Source of the DNA: Nocardia tenerifensis NBRC 101015
Lineage (GTDB): Bacteria; Actinomycetota; Actinomycetes; Mycobacteriales; Mycobacteriaceae
Direction: 5' to 3'
NCBI RefSeq assembly: GCF_000308715.1
Contig: NZ_BAGH01000604.1
Location: 1 to 51,995 of the forward strand
DNA length: 51,995 bases
The notes below the pieces were generated by a model that had not been told where the DNA came from, made no database searches, and worked only from the letters and a program-made list of their open reading frames with translations. Each line of letters starts with the position of its first letter. The stretch's first letter is position 1. Shown piece after piece: positions 15,415-24,165 of the stretch. Made by a program: the position numbers and the translations under genes.

Positions 15415-17123
15415 CAACCTATTTCCCGGTCGAGCCCGCCAACCTGGCGCAGATGCTCACCGCCCGCGCCGCGGCGACGCCGGAGCCGGTGCGCTTCTAC
15501 CACCTCGGCGACGGCGACGAGCCCACCGCGACAATGACTTTCCCGGAGCTCGACCGCGCCGCCCGCGCGACCGCGGCGCACCTGGCGCGGGTCACCCGGC
15601 CGGGGGAGCGGGCGCTGCTGCTCTACGCGCCCGGACTGGAGTTCGTCGTCGCCTACTACGGCTGCCTCTACGCCGGGGTGATCGCGGTGCCGGTGGCGCC
15701 GCCGCAGCCGAACAAGCTGGCCGACAGTCTGGCGCGGCTGGCCTCCATCGTGCGCAACTCCGGCGCGGAACTCCTGTTGACCAGCGCCGATATCGAGCCG
15801 CTGCTGACACCCGTGCTGGCCGAGGCCGAAGGATTCGCGCAGGTGCGGACGGTGGTGACCGACCGCATCGAGGCGGCCGAGGCCGACGACTACCGTGACC
15901 CCGGGCTGACCGGGGATACCATTGCCCACCTTCAGTATTCGTCCGGGTCGACCGGTGAGCCGAAGGGCGTCGCGCTCACCCACGGCAATGTGCTCGCCAA
16001 TCTGCGGCTGGTGACCGGGAAGATCGGGCACGGGGTGGGGGTGGCCTGGCTGCCGACCTTCCACGACATGGGCCTGCTCAGCATGGTCACCTATCCGGTG
16101 TACAGCGACTCGACCGTGATCAGCATGTCCCCCTTGGCTTTTGTGCAACGCCCGGCGCGCTGGATCGCGGCGATGTCGCGGTACAAGGCCACCCATACCG
16201 TCGCGCCGAACTTCTCCTTCGCGCTGGCGGTGCGGCGGGTACCGCGCGATCAGGTCGAACGCTATGACCTTTCCGCTCTGCGGGTGGCGCTGTGCGGTGC
16301 GGAGCCCGTGCGCGTGGACACCATGGACACCTTCGCCGAGCACTTCGGCGCGGCGGGCTTCGACGCGCACAGCCTGTTCCCGTGCTATGGGCTCGCCGAG
16401 GCCACGCTCCTGGTGACCGGCGGCCCCGCGGGCAGCGGGCTCACCACCGTCGAGGTGGACCCGACCGCCCTGGCCAAGGGCCGGGTGGAGCCGGTGGCCG
16501 GCGGGCGGCGGCTCGTGGCCAGCGGCGAGCTGAACGACGCCTACGAACTCGTCCTCACCGACCCCGACACGCACACCCCGCTGCCGGACGGGCAGGTCGG
16601 CGAGATCTGCCTGCGCGGCGACAGCATCGGGCTCGGCTACTGGGACGCGCCCGAGGCGACCGCCGACACCTTCGCCGCGACCGTCGCCGGCCGCACCGGG
16701 CACTTCCTGCGCACCGGCGACCTCGGCTTCGTCCACGAGAACCAGCTCTACGTCACGGGTCGCCGCAAAGACCTCATCATCGTCGACGGCTACAACCACT
16801 ACCCGTCCGACCTCGAGGCCAGCGCCATGGCCGCCCACCCAGCCCTGCGCCCCGACCGCTGCGTGGCCTTCCAGGTCCTCGACGGCGAGACCCCCGCCCT
16901 CGTCCTGGTCGCCGAGCTCGACCGCGGCCAGACCCCCGACGACGCCGACAAACTCGAGATCATCGCCGCCGTCCGCCGAGCCGTGGGCGAACACAACGGC
17001 CTGCGCCTGGACGACGTGGTCCTGGTAACCGCCGGCTCCATCCCCCTGACCTCCAGCGGCAAGGTCCGCCGCTTCATAGTCCGCGACCAATATCGAGACG
17101 GCGCCCTCACCCCCTTACCCTGA
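15411..17123 (+). CDS. Fatty-acyl-AMP ligase (FAAL) that activates the starter acid
   Basis: 570 residues, typical for FAALs. Motifs: LQYSSGSTGEPKGVALTHGN (P-loop), WLPTFHDMGL, PCYGLAEATLLVTGG, and in the C-terminal domain LRTGDLGF and GRRKDLIIVDGYNHYPSDLE. FAALs adenylate a carboxylic acid and pass it directly to a carrier protein rather than to CoA. The N-terminal ACP of the PKS is the obvious partner. The family name suggests fatty acids, but cluster FAALs also use short or functional acids; a guanidino acid from the divergent operon is an inference. It is the last gene of the rightward operon, ending 8 nt before a convergent gene, which sets the right border of the cluster. Confidence 0.92.
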   Translation: MTTYFPVEPANLAQMLTARAAATPEPVRFYHLGDGDEPTATMTFPELDRAARATAAHLARVTRPGERALLLYAPGLEFVVAYYGCLYAGVIAVPVAPPQPNKLADSLARLASIVRNSGAELLLTSADIEPLLTPVLAEAEGFAQVRTVVTDRIEAAEADDYRDPGLTGDTIAHLQYSSGSTGEPKGVALTHGNVLANLRLVTGKIGHGVGVAWLPTFHDMGLLSMVTYPVYSDSTVISMSPLAFVQRPARWIAAMSRYKATHTVAPNFSFALAVRRVPRDQVERYDLSALRVALCGAEPVRVDTMDTFAEHFGAAGFDAHSLFPCYGLAEATLLVTGGPAGSGLTTVEVDPTALAKGRVEPVAGGRRLVASGELNDAYELVLTDPDTHTPLPDGQVGEICLRGDSIGLGYWDAPEATADTFAATVAGRTGHFLRTGDLGFVHENQLYVTGRRKDLIIVDGYNHYPSDLEASAMAAHPALRPDRCVAFQVLDGETPALVLVAELDRGQTPDDADKLEIIAAVRRAVGEHNGLRLDDVVLVTAGSIPLTSSGKVRRFIVRDQYRDGALTPLP

Positions 17124-17131
17124 ATCGGGAC

Positions 17132-17737
17132 CTAGCGGCGCACGCGGAACTTCAGGTGGAGGACGCCCTCGCCTTGGATGACCACGTGGGGATCCTCCAG
17201 GAGGTGCTGACCCTCGACGGGGCCGAAAAACCTTTTGCCGGAACCGAATACGACCGGGACGAGGTCCATCGCGACCTCGTCCACCAGGCCTGCGGCGAGG
17301 ATCTGGCCGCCGACCTCGCCGGCGTTCACGGCGATGGTTCGGTCGCCGGCCAGCTCCTGGGCCTTGTCGATGGCCGCGGTCACGTCGTCGACGAAGTGGT
17401 AGGAGGCCTCGGGGTGCCAGCCTTCGGGTTTGGGGCGGTGGGACACCACGACCACGTGGTCGCCGGCGGGCGGGCTGCCCTCCCAGCCGTTCACGAGGTC
17501 GAACAGGTTGCGGCCCATGATGATCACGCCGATCGACGCCCACATCGGGCGGACGTACTCCGCGGAGATGCGAGAGACCTTTATGCGGTTGCCCGACCCG
17601 GAGTGGTCGTAGCCTGCGTCCTCGATCAGCGGTGTGTCGCCGTTGAAATACCAGTCGTGCAGCGGCCCGACGTCGTCGTTCCGGTCGGCGATGAAGCCGT
17701 CGACCGACACCACGTTGTGCATGATCACAGTGCCCAC
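17132..17737 (-). CDS. DHFR-fold reductase (RibD C-terminal-like)
   Basis: 201 residues of the dihydrofolate reductase/RibD C-terminal family common in actinomycetes: MHNVVSVDGFIADRNDDVGP at the start, GVIIMGRNLFDLVNGWEG in the middle, VVVSHRPKPEG, and DEVAMDLVPVVFGSGKRFFG near the end. Such proteins bind NADPH and most have no assigned substrate. GTG 17737 is preferred because GAGGAG precedes it. It converges on the FAAL gene and is probably unrelated to the cluster. Confidence 0.85.
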   Translation of the reverse strand: MGTVIMHNVVSVDGFIADRNDDVGPLHDWYFNGDTPLIEDAGYDHSGSGNRIKVSRISAEYVRPMWASIGVIIMGRNLFDLVNGWEGSPPAGDHVVVVSHRPKPEGWHPEASYHFVDDVTAAIDKAQELAGDRTIAVNAGEVGGQILAAGLVDEVAMDLVPVVFGSGKRFFGPVEGQHLLEDPHVVIQGEGVLHLKFRVRR

Positions 17738-17807
17738 AGGTTCTCCTCGTGTCCGTTGTAGCGGCTTCGATCTTGTCGTCGCGCGGGCGGGGCGGTCTTG
17801 TAAAAAA

Positions 17808-18650
17808 TCAATCGGCGGGCATCGGGCCGCTGTCCGGCGGAAACCCGTGCACCGCTGGGAACCTACGGCGCAAGGCCAGATAGTCGGTGGGGGTGTGGCC
17901 GGTGAAGTCCTTGAACTCCCTGCTGAAGTGGGCCTGGTCGAAGTAGCCCGCGGTGTGCGCGAGCTCGGCCCAGTCGACCGGACCCTGCGTGTCCACGGAC
18001 AGAATGAGGCCTGCGAAACGATAGATCCGGGCCACGTGCTTCGGGGTCACCCCGACATGGGATTTGAACTGCGTGGCCAAGTGCGTGCCGCTCACGCCCG
18101 CGGCGCCGGTGAGCGCGCCGACCGACACCGCGCCCCGCGACCTCGCCAGGCGCCCGGCGGTGTGCTCCACCATGTCGAGGCCGCGCAAGGGCGACTCGGC
18201 GAGCCGCGCGCGCAACTCCCGTTTCACCGCCCGCAGTGCGTCCGCGGCCGACGCGACCGCGCCCACCTCCTCGCGAATCCGGTCCACCGACCGCTGCCAG
18301 ACCGCGTCGACCGGCGCCCACCGGTTCCGCAGCTCACCCGCGGCCCCGCCGACGAACGGCGAGAGCCCCCACGGTTTGAAATGCACGCCGACCAGGCGCA
18401 CCCGCGCCGGATACTCCACGAGAAATCGCCTGGTCCACAGCCCCATGAACCACCCGTCGGCGAACAGGACCGACGGCCCGGCGGGGTCGGAGTCGTGCAG
18501 TCGCGCGGGCGCGCCGAAGTTGAGGAACAGGTGGGCGGACGGCATCGGCGGAACGTTCATCACGCGGTGCCGCGGCACCCCGGACAGGCAGTAGATGTCG
18601 TCGATGAACCGGTCCAGGGGCGGGGCGGGCACCCTGCCGACATAGCGCAT
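17808..18650 (-). CDS. AraC-family transcriptional regulator
   Basis: 280 residues: an N-terminal sensor domain of the type found in many actinomycete AraC proteins (about 1-150) and a C-terminal double helix-turn-helix with GVSGTHLATQFKSHVGVTPKHVARIYRF and DWAELAHTAGYFDQAHFSREF. No ligand can be named. It lies between a DHFR-like gene and a methyltransferase on the same strand. Confidence 0.85.
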   Translation of the reverse strand: MRYVGRVPAPPLDRFIDDIYCLSGVPRHRVMNVPPMPSAHLFLNFGAPARLHDSDPAGPSVLFADGWFMGLWTRRFLVEYPARVRLVGVHFKPWGLSPFVGGAAGELRNRWAPVDAVWQRSVDRIREEVGAVASAADALRAVKRELRARLAESPLRGLDMVEHTAGRLARSRGAVSVGALTGAAGVSGTHLATQFKSHVGVTPKHVARIYRFAGLILSVDTQGPVDWAELAHTAGYFDQAHFSREFKDFTGHTPTDYLALRRRFPAVHGFPPDSGPMPAD

Positions 18651-18674
18651 GCACTCAGTGTTGCCGATAGTGCG

Positions 18675-19466
18675 CTAGCGCGTGGCGGTGACCAGCCACG
18701 CGCACGAGTCGAACCAGACCCCGTCGGCCGAGCAGTGTGCGGCCATCACGGCGCGCAGCCGCTCTAGCGCCCGCTCGGTCTCGCCGGGGCCGAGGCGGGC
18801 GAGCGCGTCATTGGTCATGCGCAGGGGGAGTACGGCGTCGACACCGGCGTCGGGGTCCGGTCCGTAGTAGATGGGCTCGCGAACCTCGGCGATGGCGACG
18901 TCGGTGAACCCGGCGGCGGTGAGCAGTCCGGTGGTCTCGTCCGGATCGGCCAGCGAAAACGCGCTGCCGTCGACCTCCGCCGGTCCGTCGCTCGCCAGCG
19001 CCCGGTGGATCTCGGTGACCCACTCCTGCCGGTCGGCGTGCTGCCAAATCACTTGCACCAGTGGGGCTCCCGGCCGCAGCGCGCGCCCGATGTTGGCGAA
19101 CGCCTCGGCCGGATCGGCAAAGAACATCGTGCCGAACCGGCTGATCGCCAGCGTGAAATGCGCCGGGGGAAACGGATGTACCTGCGCGTCCGCCCGCTCG
19201 AAGCGCACATTGTGGACTCCGGTGTCGGCGCTGATCCGGCGCGCCTGCTCGAGCATGACGGGCGAGATGTCGACGCCGAGCGCGCTGCCCCGCGTCGCGA
19301 CACCGGCCACGTCCCGCGTGAGTTGACCTGTGCCGCAACCGATATCGAGAACCGTATCGTCGGGCCGCAGCTCGAGCGCCGCCCACAGTCGCCGCTGGTA
19401 TCGACGCAGCTCGGCGTCGTAATCGAACACGCGCGCCGGGACTCCGGCCGCACCGCTTTCCACCAT
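18675..19466 (-). CDS. Class I SAM-dependent methyltransferase
   Basis: About 263 residues from ATG 19466 (the frame extends to 19496). Motif I is VLDIGCGTGQLTRDVAG near residue 40, followed by GVDISPVMLEQARR and FTLAISRFGTMFF as motif IV. This is the UbiE/small-molecule methyltransferase type; the substrate is unknown. It is transcribed away from the AraC-type gene starting at 19545, which might regulate it. Confidence 0.82.
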   Translation of the reverse strand: MVESGAAGVPARVFDYDAELRRYQRRLWAALELRPDDTVLDIGCGTGQLTRDVAGVATRGSALGVDISPVMLEQARRISADTGVHNVRFERADAQVHPFPPAHFTLAISRFGTMFFADPAEAFANIGRALRPGAPLVQVIWQHADRQEWVTEIHRALASDGPAEVDGSAFSLADPDETTGLLTAAGFTDVAIAEVREPIYYGPDPDAGVDAVLPLRMTNDALARLGPGETERALERLRAVMAAHCSADGVWFDSCAWLVTATR

Positions 19467-19544
19467 GAACCCATCCTGCCGTGCCGCCCGGCGCACACCG
19501 CCGAGCCCCAGCGCGTTCGGTACGAGCGTCCTAGGCTGGATGTC

Positions 19545-20423
19545 GTGTGCGACTCACCTGGCTTCGATCTGGAACCTTACGCGGGATTCGACATGCCGAC
19601 CTATGTGCGGCGCACGTTCTGCAGCTGGGAGGTCTCGGAGTGGCGTTCGCTGCTCGTGCAGAGTTTCGAGCACGCGTCCGAGGTCGAGGCCCTGCCGATG
19701 CCCGCGGTGGCCGATCTGCACCTGGTGCTCTGCGTCGCCGGGGACGCGGTCATGCGGACCCACGGCTCCGGCGGCTCGGAGCGCCGCCGCTGGGTGCCCG
19801 GCCATCTGGAGCTCATGATCCCCGGCCGGTCGATCACCCGTGACTATCGGGCGACCTCGGCCCTGCGCACCATCCAGGTGCACCTGCCTGCCGCCACCGC
19901 CGAGCGCACCGCGGCCGAACTCGACTGTGGGAAGCCGGATTTCGAGGCGCTGTCGGCCGCGCTGGGCGCGGGCGATCCGGTGGTCGAACACGTGCTGCGC
20001 GCCCTGCCCCAGGCCGACGTCGCGAACGATCTCTACGCGGAGTCCGCCGCCGCGTTCCTTACCACGCACCTGCTGAGCAAGGGCAAGCACGAGGCCCCGC
20101 CCGGCCCCGAGCACGCCGCGGTGCGCGCGGGCACCGCCTTCATGCGCGAGCGCCTGGCCGAGCCGATCACGCTCGCCGACATCGCCGGGGCGGCGCACCT
20201 GAGCGTGTACCACTTCATCCGCGTCTTCCGCGCGGCCACCGGCGAGACGCCGCATCGCTACCTGATCCGGCTGCGGATCGAGCAGGCGCGGCGGCTGCTG
20301 TCCGGCAGCGCCCTGACCATCGGGCAGATCGCCGAGCGGTGCGGTTTCGCCAGTCCCGGGGCGCTGTCGTCCGCCTTCGTGAACGAGGTCGGCGTCCGGC
20401 CGTCGGTGTACCGCAAAATCTGA
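19545..20423 (+). CDS. AraC-family transcriptional regulator
   Basis: 292 residues from GTG 19545, the first in-frame start that gives an N-terminus fitting the cupin-like AraC_binding_2 sensor domain (YVRRTFCSWEVSEWRSL). The C-terminal DNA-binding domain has LADIAGAAHLSVYHFIRVFR and IGQIAERCGFASPGALSSAF, the two helix-turn-helix units. The gene is divergent from the methyltransferase and followed by an SRPBCC-protein gene on the same strand. Confidence 0.85.
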   Translation: MCDSPGFDLEPYAGFDMPTYVRRTFCSWEVSEWRSLLVQSFEHASEVEALPMPAVADLHLVLCVAGDAVMRTHGSGGSERRRWVPGHLELMIPGRSITRDYRATSALRTIQVHLPAATAERTAAELDCGKPDFEALSAALGAGDPVVEHVLRALPQADVANDLYAESAAAFLTTHLLSKGKHEAPPGPEHAAVRAGTAFMRERLAEPITLADIAGAAHLSVYHFIRVFRAATGETPHRYLIRLRIEQARRLLSGSALTIGQIAERCGFASPGALSSAFVNEVGVRPSVYRKI

Positions 20424-20542
20424 CCGATAGTCGGCAATCGGCGGCCTGGTCGCACCCGGATCGGCGGGCTTAGTTTCGAATCGGCGCAACAACTCGCGTG
20501 CGTCTCGACGTGGGTCCGGCCGCGAACGAAAGGAACTCCGCC

Positions 20543-21010
20543 ATGCAGAGCTACGACGTGACCGCCACCTCGGCCGCCGCGCCGGCCGTCGTCTGGTCGC
20601 TGCTCATCGACGCCCGCACCTGGCCGAGGTGGTCGACCGTCGACGCCCTCGACCTCGAACGCTCCAGCGGGCTCGACCCCGAGGGCCACGACCCCGTCGG
20701 CTCGGTGCGCGCGTTCCGCACCGGACGCGTCGTCACCGGCGAGCGGCTGATCGCGATCGACGAGGGCCGGAAACTGACCTATGCGGACGCCTTCAACTGG
20801 GTCCTGCGCGACTACAGCGCCGTCGTCGATCTCCTCCCGAGCCCCGACGGCGGCACGATCATCCACTGGTACGGAACCTTTCGGGCCCGGTGGAAGTCGG
20901 GCTGGCTCATGCAACGCGTCATGCGCGCCACCATGCAGCAGATGGCGGACGGCCTCGCCACCTATGCCACCGCCCTGGCCGCAGGCGAACCGGCGGAGCG
21001 ACGAGCCTAG
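20543..21010 (+). CDS. SRPBCC (START-like) family protein
   Basis: 155 residues starting at ATG 20543 after a GAAAGGA ribosome-binding site. The pattern of the Polyketide_cyc2 family is visible: an N-terminal strand (YDVTATSAAAPAVVWSLLID), WPRWS, and a long C-terminal helix starting near WLMQRVMRATMQQM. The fold makes a hydrophobic pocket for small lipophilic ligands; no specific function is inferable. Confidence 0.8.
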   Translation: MQSYDVTATSAAAPAVVWSLLIDARTWPRWSTVDALDLERSSGLDPEGHDPVGSVRAFRTGRVVTGERLIAIDEGRKLTYADAFNWVLRDYSAVVDLLPSPDGGTIIHWYGTFRARWKSGWLMQRVMRATMQQMADGLATYATALAAGEPAERRA

Positions 21011-21071
21011 GTACTGCGGGGTACCCTGGGGTGTCCGAGCTCGGTCCCGTTCAGTGTGGTGAAGGACCCCT

Positions 21072-21518
21072 ATGCCATCGAATTTCGCTCTCAAAACTAT
21101 GAATACGGCGCATCGGGTGCTGTTGAAGGTCAGCTGCGGCAAGCTGGGCAACGAGTTCAGCGGCATGCCGTCGGTGGAACTCGTGACCACCGGCCGCAAA
21201 TCGGGTCGCCAGCACGCGGTGATGCTGACGGCGCCGATCGTCGACGGCGACACCTACGTGGTCGTCGCGTCCCGCGGCGGCGACCCGACACACCCGGCCT
21301 GGTACCTGAATCTCCGTGACAATCCGAATGTTCTGGTGTCGGTGCGCAGCGGGCCGCGCGTGCCGATGACCGCGAAGATCGCCGACGCCGCCGAGCGCGC
21401 CGAGCTGTGGCCCCGCGTGGTCGCCGCGCAGAAGGTGTACGCGGGATACCAGGAGAAGACCACCCGCGAAATCCCGCTGGTGCTCCTGACTCCCGCCGCG
21501 GACCCCTCCGCGAACTGA
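21072..21518 (+). CDS. Deazaflavin (F420)-dependent nitroreductase family protein (Ddn-like)
   Basis: 148 residues. The Ddn/FDOR-A signature is present: VELVTTGRKSGRQHAVMLTA, then VVVASRGGDPTHPAWYLNLR, which contributes to F420 binding. Family members reduce quinones, menaquinone or nitro compounds with F420H2 at the membrane. Presence of this family supports an F420-making actinomycete host. The gene follows the SRPBCC gene by 61 nt. Confidence 0.88.
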   Translation: MPSNFALKTMNTAHRVLLKVSCGKLGNEFSGMPSVELVTTGRKSGRQHAVMLTAPIVDGDTYVVVASRGGDPTHPAWYLNLRDNPNVLVSVRSGPRVPMTAKIADAAERAELWPRVVAAQKVYAGYQEKTTREIPLVLLTPAADPSAN

Positions 21519-21528
21519 TCGCCGCGGC

Positions 21529-22383
21529 TCAGGGCGACGGCTTGCGCAGCAGTCGCCCCGGCCGCCGGCAGACGATCACGGCCCCGATCACGTTGGCGGC
21601 CAAGGTCAATACGCCCTGCTCGCCGAGCCACAACCAGGCGTGCGGTCCCGCGGTGTGCGGGTCGAACACGGTCTGGATGACGCTGTTCCACGACGCGTGC
21701 AGCACGACGGCCGGCCATACGCTGCCGGTGTCGAGCCGGACCCGGGCGAAGACGTAGGAGACCACGGTCACCTGCGCGACGAACAGCACCGCGATCACCG
21801 CCACGGACCCGCCGTTGCCGGTCAGGTAGCTGCCGCCGATGATCAGCGGCAGATGCCAAGCGGCCCAGATCGATCCGCTCACCAGGACCGGCCGGGGCAC
21901 CTCGGCGTCGATGAGCCGGGTGAGCAGGTAGCCGCGCCAGCCGAGCTCCTCGCCGAGCGCGAATACCAGCCCGATCGCGGTGCCCAGCACCACGCCGGCG
22001 AGCAACTCGCCGCCGAAGGACACCCAGCCGGCCGAGGAGGTGTATTCGGCGAGCCCGGTGGCCCAGCCCACGCCGTAGGCGGCGACCGCGATCGCCACCG
22101 GATAGCCGAGCGCGAGCGGCATCGCCCACCAGCCGCGCCGCCCGCCGATCCGCAGCGAGATGTCGTCGAACCCCTCGCGCAGCACCACTCGGGCGATCAG
22201 CGCGGCCAGCCCCGGCGCCCACATGAGCAGCAGGACCCCGAGGTCGTTGCGTGCGGCGACCGCGAAAAGCATTGCGGGAGCGGACAGCACGACCACGCCG
22301 ACGAGGAAGACCCACACCCCGCGCCGCGCCGTCCGCCGTCGCTCGGCGTGCTCGTCCGCCAGTACCGGTTGCCCAGATGTCAT
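21529..22383 (-). CDS. CPBP-family intramembrane metalloprotease
   Basis: About 284 residues from ATG 22383 (the frame reaches 22422) with several hydrophobic helices. The Abi/CPBP motifs are intact: GEELGWRGYL near two thirds of the length, WAAWHLPL and HASWNS. In bacteria such proteases relate to Rce1 and are often linked to peptide self-protection or prenyl-protein-like processing; the substrate is unknown. It ends convergently next to the Ddn-like gene. Confidence 0.85.
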   Translation of the reverse strand: MTSGQPVLADEHAERRRTARRGVWVFLVGVVVLSAPAMLFAVAARNDLGVLLLMWAPGLAALIARVVLREGFDDISLRIGGRRGWWAMPLALGYPVAIAVAAYGVGWATGLAEYTSSAGWVSFGGELLAGVVLGTAIGLVFALGEELGWRGYLLTRLIDAEVPRPVLVSGSIWAAWHLPLIIGGSYLTGNGGSVAVIAVLFVAQVTVVSYVFARVRLDTGSVWPAVVLHASWNSVIQTVFDPHTAGPHAWLWLGEQGVLTLAANVIGAVIVCRRPGRLLRKPSP

Positions 22384-22459
22384 GGCTGCACAATAGGCAG
22401 CGCCGCCGGGTGCGGTCGTCACCCCGCAGACCGGTCTTTCCTCGGGGACAACCCTGAAC

Positions 22460-23437
22460 CTAGGCGATCAACTTCTCCCGCTTCAGCCAGTCGTAGGCGA
22501 CGTCCGCGGGATCCTCGCCGTCGATGTCGACGCGGCCGTTGAGGTCCTGCATCAGATCGTCGGTGAGGTGTTCGGAGATGGTCGCGAGCAGTCCGCGCAA
22601 TTCGGGGTGGCGCTCGAGGATCGGCCCGCGAACGACGGCGGTGCCGCTGTAGGGCAGGAAGAACTTCTTGTCGTCGTCCAGCACAACGAGATTCAGGTTC
22701 TTGACCCGGCCGTCGGTGGTGTACACCATCCCGAAATTGCACGGTGCGCCCTTGGCCGTCGCGGTGTAGACGACGCCGGCGTCCATCCGGGTGACGTTGC
22801 CCTGCGGTACGCCGTTCGGATCGTTGTACGGTATCCCGTATTTCGCCAGCATCGGGATGAAACCGTCGGAGCGGCTGAAGAACTCGTCGTCCACGCAGAA
22901 GGTGCGGTCGGGCACCGGCAGCCCCGCGACATCGGAGAGCGAACGCACGTGCAGGCGTTCGGCGTTCGGCGTCGACGCGCCGAAGGCGTAGGTGTCGTTG
23001 AAGTTCGCGGGCGGCAACCACTCCAGGTCGTGGTCGCGCTTCTCGATGTCGTGCACGCGCTGCCACAGCTCGTGCGGGTCGGCGATGGTCTCGGTCTGGT
23101 TGTGGTAGTTGACCCAGCCGGTGCCGGTGTACTCCCAGAGGATGTCGGCGTCCCCGTTGAGCTGGGCCTGCCGCGACGACGCCGAACCCGGCGCCCCGGT
23201 CATGTCCTTGACCTCGGCCCCCGCCGCGGCGAGGTAGGTCGCGGTGATCTTGCCGAGCAGCACGCCCTCGGTGAAGCTCTTGGAGGTGACGACCAGTTCC
23301 GCCCCGTCGAGCGGCTCCTGACCGTCGGGCAGGTGCGCCTCGTGGAACGTGCCGGACGAGCTGACCAGCCCGCACCCGGCGAGCAGCGCCAGCGCGGCGC
23401 ACAGCAGCGTAACCCGTTGCAGGCGAGGCGCTTTCAT
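22460..23437 (-). CDS. Osmoprotectant ABC importer, substrate-binding lipoprotein (OpuC/ProX type)
   Basis: 325 residues from ATG 23437. A lipoprotein signal peptide with lipobox LAGC is followed by ELVVTSKSFTEGVLLGKITA, the standard opening of glycine betaine/choline/carnitine-binding proteins, and LWEYTGTGWVNYHN. The mature protein would be anchored outside the membrane and deliver a quaternary amine to the two permeases. The start overlaps the permease stop by 4 nt. Confidence 0.9.
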   Translation of the reverse strand: MKAPRLQRVTLLCAALALLAGCGLVSSSGTFHEAHLPDGQEPLDGAELVVTSKSFTEGVLLGKITATYLAAAGAEVKDMTGAPGSASSRQAQLNGDADILWEYTGTGWVNYHNQTETIADPHELWQRVHDIEKRDHDLEWLPPANFNDTYAFGASTPNAERLHVRSLSDVAGLPVPDRTFCVDDEFFSRSDGFIPMLAKYGIPYNDPNGVPQGNVTRMDAGVVYTATAKGAPCNFGMVYTTDGRVKNLNLVVLDDDKKFFLPYSGTAVVRGPILERHPELRGLLATISEHLTDDLMQDLNGRVDIDGEDPADVAYDWLKREKLIA

Positions 23438-24165
23438 GAGATGCCTCGCGGCGTCGCGACCAGCTCGACCAGCCGCCCGAGCCAGTCGATGGTCAGCGCG
23501 AGCAGCCCGACCAGCACCGCGCCGGAGATGAGCAGCTTCGGCAGGAACAGCGTGACCCCGGTGGTGATGAGCGTGCCGAGGCTGGTCGCCCCGATGAACG
23601 TGCTCAGCGTCGCGGTGCCCACCAGGATGACCAGCGCCGTGCGCACCCCGTTGAGGATCACCGGCACCGCCAGCGGCAGCTCGACCTGCACCAGCGTCCG
23701 GCCGCCCGAGAAGCCGATGCCGCGCGAGGCCTCGATCGTGCGGTGGTCCACCTGCCGCAGCCCGACGATGGTGTTCTGCAGGATCGGCAGGATGGCGTAC
23801 ACCACCAAACCGACTATGGCCGTGCGGAATCCGGTGCCGAGCCAGAACGTGAACAGCACCAGCAGGCCGACCGCGGGCGCGGCCTGTCCGATATTGGCCA
23901 CGTTCACCGCGATCGGCTCGAGCCGCTTCAGCGCGGGCCGGGTGAGCGCGATGCCGAGCGGTATCGCGACCGCCACTACGATCACCGTGGCCACCACCGT
24001 CAGCTTGATGTGCGCCAGGATCGTGGTCTGGAGATTGTCCCAGCCGAGCGCGGCCTGCTCGGTCGGGGTGAACGTCGTCGAGCGATACCACAGCACGTAG
24101 CCGACGCCGATGACGGCGATCACGAGCGGCTCGAACCAGACATCGATGGGCACCCGGCGCCTCAT
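23434..24165 (-). CDS. Osmoprotectant ABC importer, permease subunit
   Basis: 243 residues from ATG 24165 with about six membrane segments. The binding-protein-dependent permease loop is EASRGIGFSGGRTLVQVELP, which contacts the ATPase. It is the third gene of the four-gene transporter operon and overlaps both neighbours by 4 nt. Confidence 0.9.
   Translation of the reverse strand: MRRRVPIDVWFEPLVIAVIGVGYVLWYRSTTFTPTEQAALGWDNLQTTILAHIKLTVVATVIVVAVAIPLGIALTRPALKRLEPIAVNVANIGQAAPAVGLLVLFTFWLGTGFRTAIVGLVVYAILPILQNTIVGLRQVDHRTIEASRGIGFSGGRTLVQVELPLAVPVILNGVRTALVILVGTATLSTFIGATSLGTLITTGVTLFLPKLLISGAVLVGLLALTIDWLGRLVELVATPRGIS

Noticed and set aside
15279..17090. 603-codon minus-strand frame opposite the FAAL gene
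   Set aside because: Shadow of the FAAL coding sequence; no recognisable motif, while the plus strand has all FAAL motifs.
22460..24091. 543-codon frame for the substrate-binding protein
   Set aside because: The first ~217 codons are a shadow of the permease gene; the real start is the ATG at 23437 with a lipoprotein signal peptide and ATGA coupling.
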